Below are positions 45,301 through 56,842 of a stretch of DNA of 64,000 nt, piece after piece. This DNA comes from Anthoceros angustus (lineage: Eukaryota; Streptophyta; Anthocerotopsida; Anthocerotales; Anthocerotaceae), in the NCBI GenBank assembly GCA_010909165.1, contig MU008158.1:1513478-1577477 (forward strand), read 5' to 3'. Made by a program: the position numbers and the translations under genes. Below the pieces are notes generated by a model that ran no database searches, was not told where the DNA came from, and saw only the letters and a program-made list of their open reading frames with translations. Positions within the stretch are counted from its first letter, which is position 1, and every line of letters begins with the position of its first letter.

Positions 45301-45840
45301 ATCTCGGTCAAGAGAGAAAAAAATCGAGCCGCCTCGCGCTCCTTCCACGCCTCGCGAACTTGCGGCCCGATTTCTCTCCGCCCCGCTCCGCTGCCGCCGC
45401 CTTTTCCTCCTGCATGAGGTGATTTGGCTGGCGTGGTACGTGCCGCCTCTTGCCGCTCTCCCCCTCACGGAAAGTCGCGACCTGTGGGGTGTGCCCTTCT
45501 CCCGAGCTCCCGGTAGTCCCGCTCCGCCACTAGGGTTGTAAATTCAGTGCAGACGTCCGTTTCTGCCACCGGTGGTGGAACTACCACCCCACTTGACTAC
45601 ACAACTGCGTGGCATATTGTGAGCATCCCTAGCATATATAGACACCTTTTATTCTAAAATTCCCAATACCCAAGGACTCTATTTCTACCCCACCTCAAAC
45701 CTAAAAAATTATTATTATCTCCAAGGGGCCAAGGACCATTCCGTATAAAAGACCGACGATTCTCAAAGCACTGCTATTCTAACACACCCAAAACAAAAAA
45801 TCACACCGACACTTGAGAGCGGTTCACATGTGGTCTTCCA
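42343..45840 (-). repeat. 3' LTR of the reverse gypsy element
   Basis: 3498 bp, starting tggaatgg and ending tcttcca as written. Read in element orientation it runs TGGAAGACC...CATTCCA. It contains the roughly 1.65 kb internal block (43870-45530) absent from the host's LTRs. It differs from the 5' LTR mainly by small indels. Confidence 0.85.
43870..45530 (-). other. LTR-internal block with coding-like sequence (3' LTR)
   Basis: This block lies between LTR sequences equivalent to the host's ccaccacggtggc elements and is missing from the host LTRs. Read leftwards it contains frames such as VKFMEKKWCYDDRIGASAQL, ASEDGSLVIDPSEEDLE, MADHFLVFLHEVVKGTQIDW, FRFMYLRIPVFNELEVVRLH and a charged KVEEEELKEDSGK tract. 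These look like a protein of unknown family, faintly reminiscent of plant transposon-associated domains with an IDW motif. The frame changes several times. It may be a gene fragment captured into an LTR. Confidence 0.45.
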
Positions 45841-46430
45841 CATACTCCCTTCTCATTTGTTGGCGTCCTCGCCAACTTATTGGTAATATTTCTTGACCCG
45901 CCAACCGCGTTGGCGCAAGGTGAGCCACTAAATCTTGGAGTTGAATTGATCGTCGAAAACTTCGAAACTACGAAGGGCCCCATCCATCGAGATGTAATTT
46001 ACGGAAAGTGCATGTATCGGTTATCGTATAGTAAAGCGGATCCCGGGAACAACGTATTCTTGACGCTTCAATCTCTTGTCGCTCCTTCCTCCTCTGTCTT
46101 GGACATCCCGCATAACTTGGAGGGCTTGTTCTCCGTCCTCGTGTCGATTTGAAACCCACCAACCTTTCCAATCGACTTTCCTCCACCGGCATTCGACTTG
46201 GTTCTGTATTCTCGAGTGGGAACTTGAATTCTATATATGACGTAATGCCCGTAAGTAAGTTCTGCGTTGTCATTTTTCCATGGTCCGTGCACGTCTTGAA
46301 TGTTTCATATCCTACCATACGGTGATGTGAGTTTGGTTAGGATCTTGCACAACAAGCCATTTGCCTTTTACATTGGCTTTTGGGTTATAAGGCGTGGACT
46401 TCGTGACGTTGAAGTTGGTCATGTTGGAGA
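45841..46430 (-). pseudogene. Integrase C-terminal region and polypurine tract (reverse element)
   Basis: Read leftwards: IQVPTREYRTKSNAGGGKSI, TRTENKPSKLCGM, then DNRYMHFP and SRWMGPFVVSKF, a WxGPF/Y-type module found after the integrase core of gypsy elements. It ends with ANAVGGSRN and NKLARTPTNEK. Directly before the LTR is gagaagggagtatg, the plus-strand polypurine primer. The same end is recognisable in the host at 56.2-56.84 kb. Confidence 0.6.
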
Positions 46431-47023
46431 TTACGATTGACGAAATGTGTTCCTCTCACATCGACAGCCCACCATATCGGTGATGATTTGCTCGAGCAGA
46501 ATCACGACGTGCGAATCTACCGGTCGTGCTTCTACCATCCGCGTGATGTCTGGCCACGGGATGTATTGGTTTTGGCGAGCCTTGGTTTTAATGGATAGGA
46601 CCGACAAAATCGATTCCCATTTCTCGAATGGTGCGCAAGTATGGGGACAAGGGGCCATTGGGTTGTTGCTGGCTTGCCGACCCTTTGGCAAGCGTCACAG
46701 CGCTTCACGAACTCCTTGGCATCCTTGTACATTGTAGGCCACCAATAGCCAGCCTCCAAAATTTTCCTGCATGTGACATGCGCGGCATAATGACCTCCCG
46801 CCTCTTCTTCGTGTAAAGAGCTCAGGACTCTGCTCACCTGCTTGATGCGTACCCATAACCGCTCCCTGCCGTCCGGACTGACTCGGTATAAATTCATATT
46901 GTGCCGTGTGAATGGTCTGGAGTAGTGGACGAACGCCTGAATCTGTGTCTTGGAAAGCTGTGGAGGAATTTGGCCTGTGCCAAGATAATCGTATATCTCC
47001 TGATATGTTGGTCTTGAAGCCAC
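46431..47023 (-). pseudogene. Integrase zinc-binding and core domains (reverse element)
   Basis: Read leftwards: HYAAHVTCRKILEAGYWWPT then MYKDAKEFVKRCDACQRVGK. This is the HHCC zinc-binding domain with the GYWWP and C..CQ motifs of Ty3/gypsy integrases. The core follows in pieces: GMGIDFVG-like residues eroded at RNGNRFCRSYPLK, then WPDITRMVEARPVDSH (D-x-T-R-W-V-E-A) and LLEQIITDMVG. The catalytic D,D(35)E cannot be followed fully because of frame breaks. It inserts the cDNA into the genome. Confidence 0.8.
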
Positions 47024-47032
47024 CCTCCCTTC

Positions 47033-47600
47033 TCAATCGCCGGCTCCTCCTTCCGAACCGGGCTTCACCGTTGGTTTGCAACTCCTGCAGTGTCTCATCG
47101 GGAAAGTCGTCTTCGGTCCTTTTCCACCTTCCTGTTTCAATCGAGATATGAAGTCGGCATTGATATGCTTCCTACCCTCTCGTTTCCAGAAGGTAAACTC
47201 AGGCAAGATCCAGGCGCGTCCCGAAAGGTCGAGTTTATTCACAAGGTGTTTCAAGGCAAAGTGGTCAACATGGAACACAAATTCATACGAGAGGTAGTGT
47301 AATTTCGACCGAGTAAACCATTCCCGCTCGCTCCGTGGTGGTATACTCGTCCGTTAGTTGTCTCCGATAGTAGATCGGAAAATCCTTCTTCTTCTCATCC
47401 AGCTAAGGACCCAATTGCAAATCTGAAACATCAGAAAACGTGGAACTTCTTACTCGATCCGGTCCTTTAGCGTGGAGCGTAGCTGTGGTGCGTAAGTCAA
47501 AATGCTTCCTCCTGCGGCCACTCCACTCCACTCGATCCTTCCTTAACAAGCTCGTTAGTGGGGCGCTTGGCGAAATTTGGAAGCGCCTATAATATCCGAC
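47033..47600 (-). pseudogene. RT connection and RNase H (reverse element)
   Basis: MVGYYRRF opens the segment, then SLLRKDRVEWSG, DVSDLQLGP (the DASD..LGAVL position), KKKDFPIYY, YTTTERAGMVYSV and finally FHVDHFALKHLVNKLDLSGR with FTFWKREGRKHINADFISRL. This is the textbook order of the Ty3/gypsy RT thumb and RNase H, ending at the N.ADALSR-type motif. Frame breaks occur at about six places. It copies and degrades the RNA template. Confidence 0.85.
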
Positions 47601-47639
47601 CATCCCGGGAACCCGCGGAGTTCCTTTAGCGTTGGTGCT

Positions 47640-48220
47640 CTAAGGGTGGCGATGACCTTTACCTTGTCCGGATCTACTTCTATACCTCGGCTTGAAAATT
47701 CGATGCCCCAAATCCCCTCGACATGCAAGTAGCACTTTTACGGATGCGGCATAATTGCGTTGCTCGGCTCCGGCACTTCCGGAGGTGCAGATGGTCCTTG
47801 ACCCGAATACGCAGGTCGTCGGGAAAACTTCCATAAAGTCGCGGAAGTCCTTGAAAATTTTGACGATGGCTCGCATGAAGGACCCAGTGCTCCGTCAAAC
47901 CCAAATGCGCGCTTGTAAGCATATGTCCCCCCAAAAGCGGTCGAGGCCAATCGCTCTCCCTAAGGTGCAATACCCAGTACCGTCTAGGAATGAATACGCC
48001 ATGCCGGATATCCGAGGATATTATCGATGAAGGGTAGAAAGTGATCCTTCTTGGTGACCTTATTCAACCTTCTTCCCGACAAACTCGGATGCACGCCTCT
48101 TAGGTACTACCACTATTGGAGCCACCCATTCGGTATTGACTATAGGATAGATCACGCCTTGAGGTACATCTCCAAGCGATCCTTTACCTTGAGGGAGTAC
48201 TTGGATTTAACTTGTGTGGA
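47640..48220 (-). pseudogene. Reverse transcriptase fingers and palm (reverse element)
   Basis: Read leftwards: GDVPQGVIYPIVNTEW and APIVVVPKRRA, then FLDGTGY (the S.LD..SGY position) and MRAIVKIFKDFRDFMEVF. Directly after that is FPDD near 47814-47825, where the YLDD catalytic box belongs, then FGSRTICTSG and LACRGDLGHRI. The catalytic aspartates are preserved in one frame while the neighbouring hydrophobic residue is altered. This is the best-preserved RT of the two gypsy copies. Confidence 0.85.
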
Positions 48221-48479
48221 ATCCTTATCGGAATTGCTCACGGTTCCAGTCAATCCTATGCCCCATTCTTTGGGGATCCCTTCATGTCATTAAGGCGAAA
48301 ACATCGATAAATTACGCAGCGGTTGCTTCATTCCTTCCTCCAACGCCGCATCCATTGTTACGGAGAATTTGAGCACCTTCCACGGAAGAACCTCAACGCC
48401 CCTTCACTGTACCACTCGGCTTCGGTGCGGTGCTAACCCGAATCCTTCTTACGGCTCCTTCCTCTTCTCTCATGCCCCA

Positions 48480-49849
48480 TTCCCTAAACAAATCCTCCGA
48501 CGTGAACTGCGTGACGCCTCCTCCAGCTTTCTCCACTGCGAATCCGCCGGACCCCTTCCGTGGAGCATTCGGCGACCCGTAATGACCCAATTGTATATGG
48601 ATATCTGCGGTAGTCCGCCTCATCGGACCATGAGATGTGTGCGAACGGGAACCTATCTTCCTCTTGCATCTCCCCTGACGTGTCCTCTGCCGAGGTGTAC
48701 CCTTCTGTTTCAGTTGGAGTTTCACCTGCATACATGTCCTTACTCCACGATAGGCACATCCTTCCCTCCTTGGTCTTGGGATCCCATTCCAACGGTTTAA
48801 AACCGACTTCCTTTCTGCCCCACTTGAGCGTGCATTGCGATGCGTACATCCATGTTCGGCCAATTAGGACGTCGTGACCACAGCGATTTTCTTTGGATGA
48901 CTACATAATCCATCAAGTAGGGGATGGTTCCAATGGTCGTTAGCACCCCGCCGTTCCCCACCGGCACCATTACGGACATGTCGGCCAGCCTCAAAACCTT
49001 GGTAGTATGTTCAATATCCAAGCCCAATTTCCTAGCCGTGTCTTATAACATTTACCCGTGTCGAGGCACCTTTGATGACACATCCCAATTTCCACAGTTG
49101 GTGGGCCTTGATCCACCATGGATACCAAGTTCACATGGGCCTGGGCTGGTATAGGAACATTGCGCCTCTTTTGGGTTGCGCCTCTTTAACGCCTCCCGAT
49201 CTTGCCTATACGGATTGTCTCGGAGGAGTTGTCCGAATGTGTGATCATGAAATGTTGGTCCATGATGGCCTCGGCGAGATTGAAGAAGCGGTGAGCCTCC
49301 GCCATCCGATTTGGTTGTGGGTTCCGGTTCTCGTCATGACTGTGGCCCTTCCGGTGGGGTGGTGGACTCCCACAGGGTGGTGGAAATCGACACCCCGCCT
49401 TTTCCCCGTAGCCTCCTTGCCAATTCTTCTTGTATCATATCCATGACTTCACGCGTCCGGGAAACCCTAACTCGGTTCGGTAACTCTCGAAATCGGTAGG
49501 GTTCCACCCCTTCGACTTCCGAGCCCTTCATTCACCTTTCCGCCTACTGGAACACTCAGTCTCATTGCATCACTCTTTTGCACATATGGTCCATCCGCCA
49601 AGTCACAGGACTTGTTTTTCTCTCTTGGCCAACGTTCGCGGTGTTGGTATTTCAGTGGTGGCGACACTCTCCCTCATCCGATCCCGTGGTCGTATCCGCC
49701 TCCTTTCTTCTTTTTTCCCCACGCCGCCTCTTTTGCTTTTGTGCTCCTTCTAACGACCATGGAGGCTTCCCATAATAATCGCTCCCTAATCCCTCCAAGC
49801 TCCTCGGGGTTCCAATCTCGGCATCCTCCCATACCGCCATAAGTGCGTC
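48480..49849 (-). pseudogene. gag-pol linker and aspartic protease (reverse element)
   Basis: The linker (49.85-49.05 kb) contains DLADGPYVQKSDA and SRTREVMDMIQEELARRLRG. Protease-like sequence follows: TARKLGLDIEHTTKVLRLAD, MSVMVPVGNGGVLTTIGTIP, YLMDYVVIQRKS and then NWPNMDVR, corresponding to the (F)xVxP...DVLIGRPWL region of plant gypsy proteases. The catalytic DTGA lies in the frame-broken part just upstream and is not readable. A W-rich tail (KDVPIVE, HISW) leads into RT. Confidence 0.6.
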
Positions 49850-51480
49850 CTCAACATGCGGACACCGGACTGGGTTGGATCGAACTCACGGGTGGTGCGC
49901 GATCCTCACCGTCTCTGGGGCTTTGGCGAGCACACTTCCGCCAAATGCCCTGCTTGCAATCTTGACATAGTTTATCAAAATCTCCATTGCCTTGACGAGT
50001 TGGATAAGGGCACATAGTGTCCAAGGTTGCATAATTATAGCACAAGAGCCCATTGGATTGTTACCCGCCCTTGTTACTGAACGCCACCCCGTGGAATTAC
50101 GTAGGGTTGGGTACATGGTCTTTGGGTACACTTGGGTTGGTGAACCTCCGGATCGGTATGTATCTTCCACCGGACCCTCTTCCTCCTCTTCCTCATATCC
50201 CAGGTGTACCCTTGTCGTCGGACAATTAGCTTTGGAGTGTCCTGCTGCCCACACGTTGAAGGAAGAGGTTGGCTCGTGGGTTCGTGACTCTCCCTCTCAT
50301 GTTCCTTGACCGCATTAAGATGGAATTTCGAATTTTGCCATCATCTCCTCCATCTTGTTCCCTGTTGTTCTACTTTCTTGGCCGCTACCTCGGCCTCCCT
50401 TCTCGCCTTGTTCGCGTCCTTCTTGCGTACATCGCCTCTGTTTTGCCCTTGCGACTCCTTGTTGTCCTGCACGACCCTTCATTTTCTTTTTCCATTTGGC
50501 GCCTCATCCGATGACGCTTCCTCCGAATCCACTCGTTTCCTCCTCCGAGGAACTTTACGTGGAATCTTCGTGGAGCTTTCTTCATGAACTTCTTCCGAGG
50601 AGGATGAGGAATCCCTTCTTTTTTCCACTGGCTTCTTCTTCTCCTTCTTAGCCTTCCTCCTCCCTTGCGGGTTGGATTCCTCATAGTTTAGCGCCTTGAT
50701 AGCCTTGCCCAAATTCTTCTCCGCTTGTAACCTTACGTGTCTCCCCATCTTAGAACCCGGGCCTTTAGCGAACCACCGTGTTGCAACTCCGAGTGAGGGC
50801 CACGATCGCGAAGTGAACCTCTCCACATACGCTGCAAGGTTTCCTTCTTTCCTCTGCAGCTTTTCAAGCTTGGACAACACGTATCCCTCACGCCAAGCCG
50901 AACCTTTCATGAAGGTTTTAATTCTTCATAGGTTCTTTGGAGGTGTGGTGACTTGAGGTATTCGCGCCTATACCACTGGACCCCGAAGAACTCAGAGAAC
51001 AATGAATCTGTGCATCTCCGCTTCTGGTTTGCAAATGTCACCGCTCAAACGCTCAACAAATTCATCGGTCTTCATACCCTTCCCTCTCCATACGGGATAA
51101 GGTTGCTTGTGGTGACCACCACCGGTGGTGGTGGTGGTCATGACTATCGTTATTGACGTGGTTGGTCCAACAACGGTTCTGGAGTCGATTGATCTCCACC
51201 GCACACTTTTGGAAGAGAGGTCGTGGATGGAATTGGTCCGAGGTTCCTTGGCGGTGGTACCTCGTCCAAGTCGAGGTTGGGGATCTTGCTCCAACAAGAT
51301 CGGACCCCGCCCCCAGTTGCTTCCTTACCCTTTCTCCTTCCAACGGGTGCGTCCCGTGGACCTCCTCAACTCGCGGTTTGCAACCCTTTTAACCTTTCCA
51401 GTGCTTGGCGTTGTCGCTTCTGTGGCCTTCCGTCCCGACCTCGAACCCTCCGACTCAACCCGTGGCATCCATCTACCTAA
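49850..51480 (-). pseudogene. gag region (reverse element)
   Basis: Read leftwards: GPILLEQDPQPRLGRGTTAK, the KQPYPVWRGKGMKTDEFVER core start, GDICKPEAEMHRFI, MKGSAWREGYVLSKLEKLQR, FAKGPGSKMGRHVRLQAEKN and a basic/serine/glutamate tract (KRRDSSSSSEEVHEESS). The zinc knuckle position reads VWAAGHSKANCPTTR, and a second cysteine cluster (KLCQDCKQGIWRKCARQ) lies near 49.94 kb. An uninterrupted stretch of 143 codons (50479-50910) shows that frames are partly intact. Confidence 0.8.
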
Positions 51481-51540
51481 CTAGATACACTCCAAAACTA
51501 GACACCTAAGCTATGGTTAGTCCCCTATAACCTTGATGTT

Positions 51541-51554
51541 CATTCCCGCAGCCA
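51541..51554 (-). other. Primer-binding site of the reverse element
   Basis: Complement of cattcccgcagcca, i.e. tggctgcgggaatg, directly inside the 5' LTR. It matches the host's site at 38349 apart from two short gaps at CG positions. Confidence 0.7.
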
Positions 51555-51559
51555 AAATG

Positions 51560-54500
51560 TGGAATGGGTTTTGCATCCGAAGACGCAAAGAGGCCACATT
51601 TACCCTCTATGTCGTTATAGTCCTAGGATTCGATCCCAAGGGAATGGTGTTGTGTCAAGGTGTGCTAAATCTATGGATTCTAGACCGCCCCGCCGCTACC
51701 CCACCTTCTCCAGCTACCTGCCCAAACCCACCACCGTGGTAGACTCGGCCACCGCGTGGCGGTTCGGCCACCGTGGCGGCCCCACCACCCCTGGAGTCTA
51801 TTCACACCGACTTCTAACACGGACCTAGGGGCTGGACACCTATATCGCCTCACCTTACGGGAATTTGCGATCCTACCACACGCCCACTCCCCACGCGTTC
51901 CGATTTTCCCTCACACGCCTCAATCCTCCCACACACAACTACCTCCCGGAACCTTTCCCTTCCCAATGAACTCCCCTCCCTCACGGGCCACAGACCCCTT
52001 TTCCCTTGGGCCACACCCTTGGGCCACCCGACTCTCTCATGGAATGAACACACCAGTGGCAGGCTTGGAAAAGAGGATCGGAAGAAAACCCCGGCTTGGC
52101 GATTCGCCTTCCAGCCGCCTCGGCCGTCCGCTCCTACTTTTTCCCGCCACCTTCCGTTACCCAGGCGTGGAGCTTGGCCACTCTCTCGACCATCCAGAGA
52201 TCTTCCGGCCTTCTTGTGAAAGACGGCGCCGAACCCGTTTGATGCCGACGACGTCCAATCAACCCCACTCTGGTTCGATCACGGAAGTTCACACCGAAAT
52301 CGCCTTGAGAGACACCCAAAGGGTCTCTTATACATCCGTGGTCCAACAGCTCACTTCTCTTAGTGTCTAAAATTGTAGCTCCTACCACGGCGCCTTACCA
52401 ATCTAAGCAACAACTCTACGGTGATGGAACTCCCTATCCTCTACTGAAAAGGAAACCCGGTCCTAGGCTATCGCGACTCTAAAATCAGCCGCCTCCGCTT
52501 TCGCCCACGGCCCATGGGGACCCCTCTCGCTCGGCCTCGATCCGAGCGATTTTCCCCACAACCTCCACCTCGCCTCACCGCCTGAATTTCCCTCGCGCCT
52601 TCCCGACGCTTGCGGACCTCTGTCCATTGTCCCGCTCCTCCTCATGGACAACCATACCGTGCTCCTCCCTCCATGCTCTGGGCTGCGCCTCGCTCATCTC
52701 TTCCAGCACCACTTGCGGAGGATAGGCGCCCGCTCCTACTCGAAGGAACCACTGGTAAACGCCTGTGGCGGTCAAGATGTACAGCCAGTAGTTTCTGCCC
52801 CCTCCTGTCCCAACAACCACATACACGTTTAGAGTGAGCACCCGCTCACCATGCAGGCAGAAGCCAGGGACATGAGCATCCTCATCCGGACGCCGTAGCA
52901 CAATACGCCCTTCTGATACAGAGGTCCTTACCCTCTCCTCCCGTGGACAATCCCGGCCGTTGATTCTCGGGATCCCCTCCATCTGCGACACTCCGGTGAC
53001 TTCCCCACCTCGCCCGTTCCACGACGGGCTGGTTTAGCCACCGTGGTGGTTGCTTCCACGGTGGTTGTTTGCGCTCATGGTGTTGCTCGGCCTTCTTGGT
53101 TTGGCCACCTCTCTCTTGACTCGGCCCTAGTCTCTTTCCCGCTTGCCTCTCCGCTTCTTGAATTTCTCAAGGCGCCACCACCGCTCTCCTGGACTCGAGA
53201 CCTCATCCCGAAGCTCTTCAATTGTAGCATGCCCCTTGACTGATTTACTAAAGCTTCTCGAGTGGACATGTGCCTTAACTGCCTCATTTTGGCCGCCGCA
53301 CTTCTGCCTCACGGCCTCCTTGCTCGCCTTCCGCTTTCCAACTTCTCCTTGAGCAACTTCTCCTCTTTTTGCACACTCACCAAGTGAGAGCCATGGTCGC
53401 TTGATCGAGGAGATCCGCTCGTGCCATGGCCGAAGTCAAACCCCGCAAATCCCCAAATTGGGCTGTCCCTTGCCCATCCGCCTCCACAACAATTCTCGTG
53501 TAGCGGTGTCTCCTATCCCCACCTCACCGACGGTTGAAAATGTCGCCAAAATGTCCGAGTCTGCGGTCTCGAAGTTAACCCTCCTCTCTAGGGGTTGGTC
53601 TCACCGCCTTCTCCCGCTTCATTCTCCCCTAGCGGCGATTCATCCTGCAGAGGAGCAACTTGCCATTTCCCTTTACTTTTCCTCCTTTACCGTTCTGCTG
53701 CCGTCTTCGACTGGTGACCACAGGTGTGTGGGTTCCTCCTCTGCCGCTGCCTCCCTTCTTCGCCGATCCCGTTCGACCGTTGCTTCTTCGCCCTTGGAAA
53801 CTTCCCCACCCTCTTCCGAACCTTGGAGCGACTCCCAACTGGAATCCTTGCGAATCCTCCTTCAATTCCTCCTCTTCTACCTTGAGTTCTGACCGGCTTC
53901 CAACCATGCGGGGACATGACTTCAACTCCGTTAAACACCGGAATGCGCAAATACATGAATCGAAAAGGCGAAATCAAGGAGGGCCGAGGGAAGAAGAGTA
54001 AATTCGCCTTCTCCTCCACAGGCTCTTCGAAAATCATCCTCCCCAATCAATTTGTGTACCCTTGACCACCTCGTGAAGAAAAACCAAGAAGTGATCCGCC
54101 ATATGATCCGGGTTGAACACAAAATCCATTTGGCCAATCCCACTGTGCAGACACGAGTTGGCGAGTCACCCACCCATTGTTCACTCTCACTTCCCGGCTT
54201 CATGAGCGCAGCCTTTCAAGGTCTTCTTCGGGGTCAATCACCAAGCTCCCATCCTCGATGCTTCTCGCCCATACACCGCCTCGAAAGAGGGCCAAATCCG
54301 CCTGCGGCCTCGCGTCACCCTCTTGCGACTTGGTCCTTAATTGCCGGGCGCACTCTTGCACCAATGCTCGTAGCACCATTTCTTCTCCATGAACTTGACC
54401 CAGCCCCGCACCAGGTGCCGGCTCTCACTTTCCGGGTCCATGTTGGGCTGCGTGGTGGGATTTCGGCACTGGGCGCCATCTCCTTCTCTCGTTGTCTCCA

Positions 54501-55090
54501 AAACAAAACCTCGACTACCTGCATCTGGTCAAGAGAGAAAAATCGAAGCCGCCCTCGCTCCTTCCACGCCTCGAACTTGCGGCCGATTTCTCCTCCGCCG
54601 CCCCCGCTCGACTGCGCGCCTTTCCTCCCCGCAGTGAGATGATTTGGCTGGCGTGGTGCGCCCCTCTTGCTGCAGCTCCCGACCGCCCCTCACGGAAAGT
54701 CGCGACCTGGCGGGTGTGCCTTCTCCCGTTCTCCGACTGTAGTCCCGCCCGCCACTAGGGTTGTAAATTCCCACAGTCAGACGTCCGTTTCTCGGCCACC
54801 GGTGGAACTAGCCACCACCCCACTTGACTACAACTGCATATTGTGAGCATCCCTAGCATATATAGACACCTTTTATTCTAAAAATTCCCAATACCCAAGG
54901 ACTCTATTTCTACCCCACCCCTCCGGGTCAAACCTAAGGGTCGAAAAATTATTATTATCTCCAAGGGCCAAGGACCATTCCGTATAAAAGACGACTCGAT
55001 TCTCAAAGCACTCGCTATTCTAACACACCCAAAACAAAAATCGCTCACCCCGACACTTGAGAGCGGGTTAGTTCACACATGTGGTCTCCA
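51560..55090 (-). repeat. 5' LTR of the reverse gypsy element
   Basis: 3531 bp, the partner of 42343-45840. The outer end reads tggagaccacatgtg in element orientation. The gaccacatgtg stretch, the ttttatacggaatgg stretch and the tatatatgc stretch are shared with all other LTR copies. Confidence 0.85.
53090..54770 (-). other. LTR-internal block with coding-like sequence (5' LTR)
   Basis: Same block as 43870-45530, with independent frame breaks. It keeps ATSIGARVRPAIKDQVARG, PRPSLISPFRFMYLRIPVFN and ELKVEEEELKEDSQ in different frames. Its presence in both LTRs means it was inside the LTR before this element transposed. Confidence 0.45.
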
Positions 55091-55095
55091 CGGAT

Positions 55096-56230
55096 TATAG
55101 AGTAGCCCAAATTTAAGGATGGCTGCCCCACCAACGAAAGCCGCAGTTAAGGAAGGATCAGAGTGGGAATGGATCGACGAACGGGAGGAAGCATTCCGTG
55201 ACTTACGCACCACATTGGCTGGCGCCCCACGCTAAGAGGAGGACTAGAGCAAGTTCCACGTGCTGATGTTTCAGCATTTGCAATTGGCCCTTAGCCACGG
55301 GGAAGAAGAAGGATTTTCCGATCTACTTGGCCGAGATAACTAACTGACTGTTAATGTATACCACCACGGAGCACAAGCCTCGTGGAATGGTTTACTCGGT
55401 CGAAATTCAGACACTACCTCCTCTCGGGATGAATTTGTGTTCCATGTCACTCACTTTGGTTTTGAAACACTGTTAAACCCCACCTTTCGGGACGGTCACG
55501 CCGGATCTTGCCAGCCGGGAGTTTACCTTCACAAAGGGAAACCGAGAGAGTGGAAGCATATCAATGCCGACTTCATATCTCGATTGAAAAATGGGGAGGT
55601 GGAAAGGACAGAAGACGCATTTCCGATGAGACATCGCTCGCGAGTCGAAACCACCGAAAGACCTTCAGTCAAAGGAGCAGAGCAAGACGGTTGAGAAGGG
55701 AGTGCTTCTAAGACCAATATATCCGAGAGATATATGATTATTCTGTGACGGCCAAATTCTCCTCCCACATCTTCCAAGACATGCCAAAGCGGGCCTCACT
55801 GCACTATCTACACGGACAATACGAACTTATTCCGAAGTTAGATCAGCAGGGAGCTGAGGGTACGCATCGCAAAGCGAGCAGAGTCCCGGCCTCTTACACG
55901 TAGGAGGCGGTGAGGTCAAGGCGTGTGCCACTTGCGGGTGAATTTTGAGTCAAATGGTGGCCTACCTGTACAGGATGCCAAGGAGTTGCAAGCACGAGAA
56001 GGGCTCAAGCCAACAAGAACAACCCAATGGCCCTTGTCCATACTTGCACCGGCACCCGGAATGGGAATCGATTTTGCCTGACCCCAAATTTCAAAACCAA
56101 GACTCCGTTAAAACCAATACATCCGGTGGCCAGACATCGAGAACAGTAGAAGCATATTGCAACGCCGGTGATTCGGCGCACGCCGCGCTGACCCTGCTCG
56201 TAGCAACACTGACATGGCATTACTGAGCTG
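55096..56230 (+). pseudogene. RNase H and integrase remnants of the host element
   Basis: The host gene resumes after the nested element. KFKDGCPTNESRS-like residues come first, then FVFHVTHFGFETLLNPTFRD and REWKHINADFISRLKNGEVE (RNase H end). Integrase pieces follow: the zinc domain is largely lost, but AKELQAREGLK/TQWPL/PAPGMGIDFA matches the linker between zinc and core domains, and NQYIRWPDIENSR matches the core start. The host copy is more eroded than the reverse one, consistent with being older. Confidence 0.75.
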
Positions 56231-56842
56231 GCCGATGAGAACACAATTTCAAGTAATTCCAACATGACCTTTACCTAACGTCAAGCACAGGAAGTCTAAT
56301 GCCTATAACCAAAGTCAATGTTTAATTAAAGGCAAATGGTTTTGCTTGCAAGATCCTAACTAAACTCAGCCTATGCGCGTGACTGGAGAAACTACATAAG
56401 GACTCGGGCGATCGACTGCTGGAAAAGGACAACCCAGCAGGATTCGTATTATTCATTTCTACGGCATTCGCTCATGCTGGCGAATTCAAGTTCCACCTTT
56501 AGAATACAGGAACCAAGTCAATGTGGAAGAGGAAGTCATTAAAGGTTAGGGTTTTGACGATACACGGAGAACAGAGCAAAAGTTGCGCGATGTCCAAAGA
56601 AAGGAGGAAGGATAAAGAGATTGAAGGCCAAGAATACGTTGTTCCCGGGATCCGGCTTACTATATGATAACCGATACATGCATTTTCCAAATTACATCTC
56701 GTGCGAGGGGACTTCGAGTTGGAGTTTTCACAAGGATCAATTTCAACCCAAGATTTAGTGAGCCATCCTCAACGCTGCCACACCACATGGCTGCAACATT
56801 AACTGAAGTTGGCGAGGACGCCAACAAAATGAGAAGGGAGTA
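56231..56842 (+). other. Host element 3' end and polypurine tract
   Basis: It contains degraded integrase C-terminal sequence (MITDTCIFQI, then SEPSSTLPHHMAATLTEVGE and DANKMRRE) equivalent to 45.84-46.43 kb. It ends in gagaagggagta, the polypurine tract, at 56831-56842. Confidence 0.6.

Larger units (their letters stand above)
42343..55090 (-). mobile_element. Nearly complete Ty3/gypsy element, reverse, nested in the host element
   Basis: Two collinear 3.5 kb LTRs (51560-55090 as 5' and 42343-45840 as 3') flank a 5.7 kb internal region with primer-binding site, gag, protease, RT, RNase H, integrase and polypurine tract in order. It belongs to the same family as the host element. It splits the host RT exactly: gtcgggtat before it and cggattatag after it rejoin to the ggtcggatattatag found in its own RT. 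The flanking 5-mers (ggtat and cggat) are compatible with an imperfectly read 5-bp target duplication. Its LTRs are 1.65 kb longer than the host's. Confidence 0.85.

Noticed and set aside
45097-45468. A 123-codon frame in the LTR block as an intact gene
   Set aside because: The homologous frame in the other LTR is broken elsewhere and the two share homologous protein only in pieces, so no complete product can be supported.
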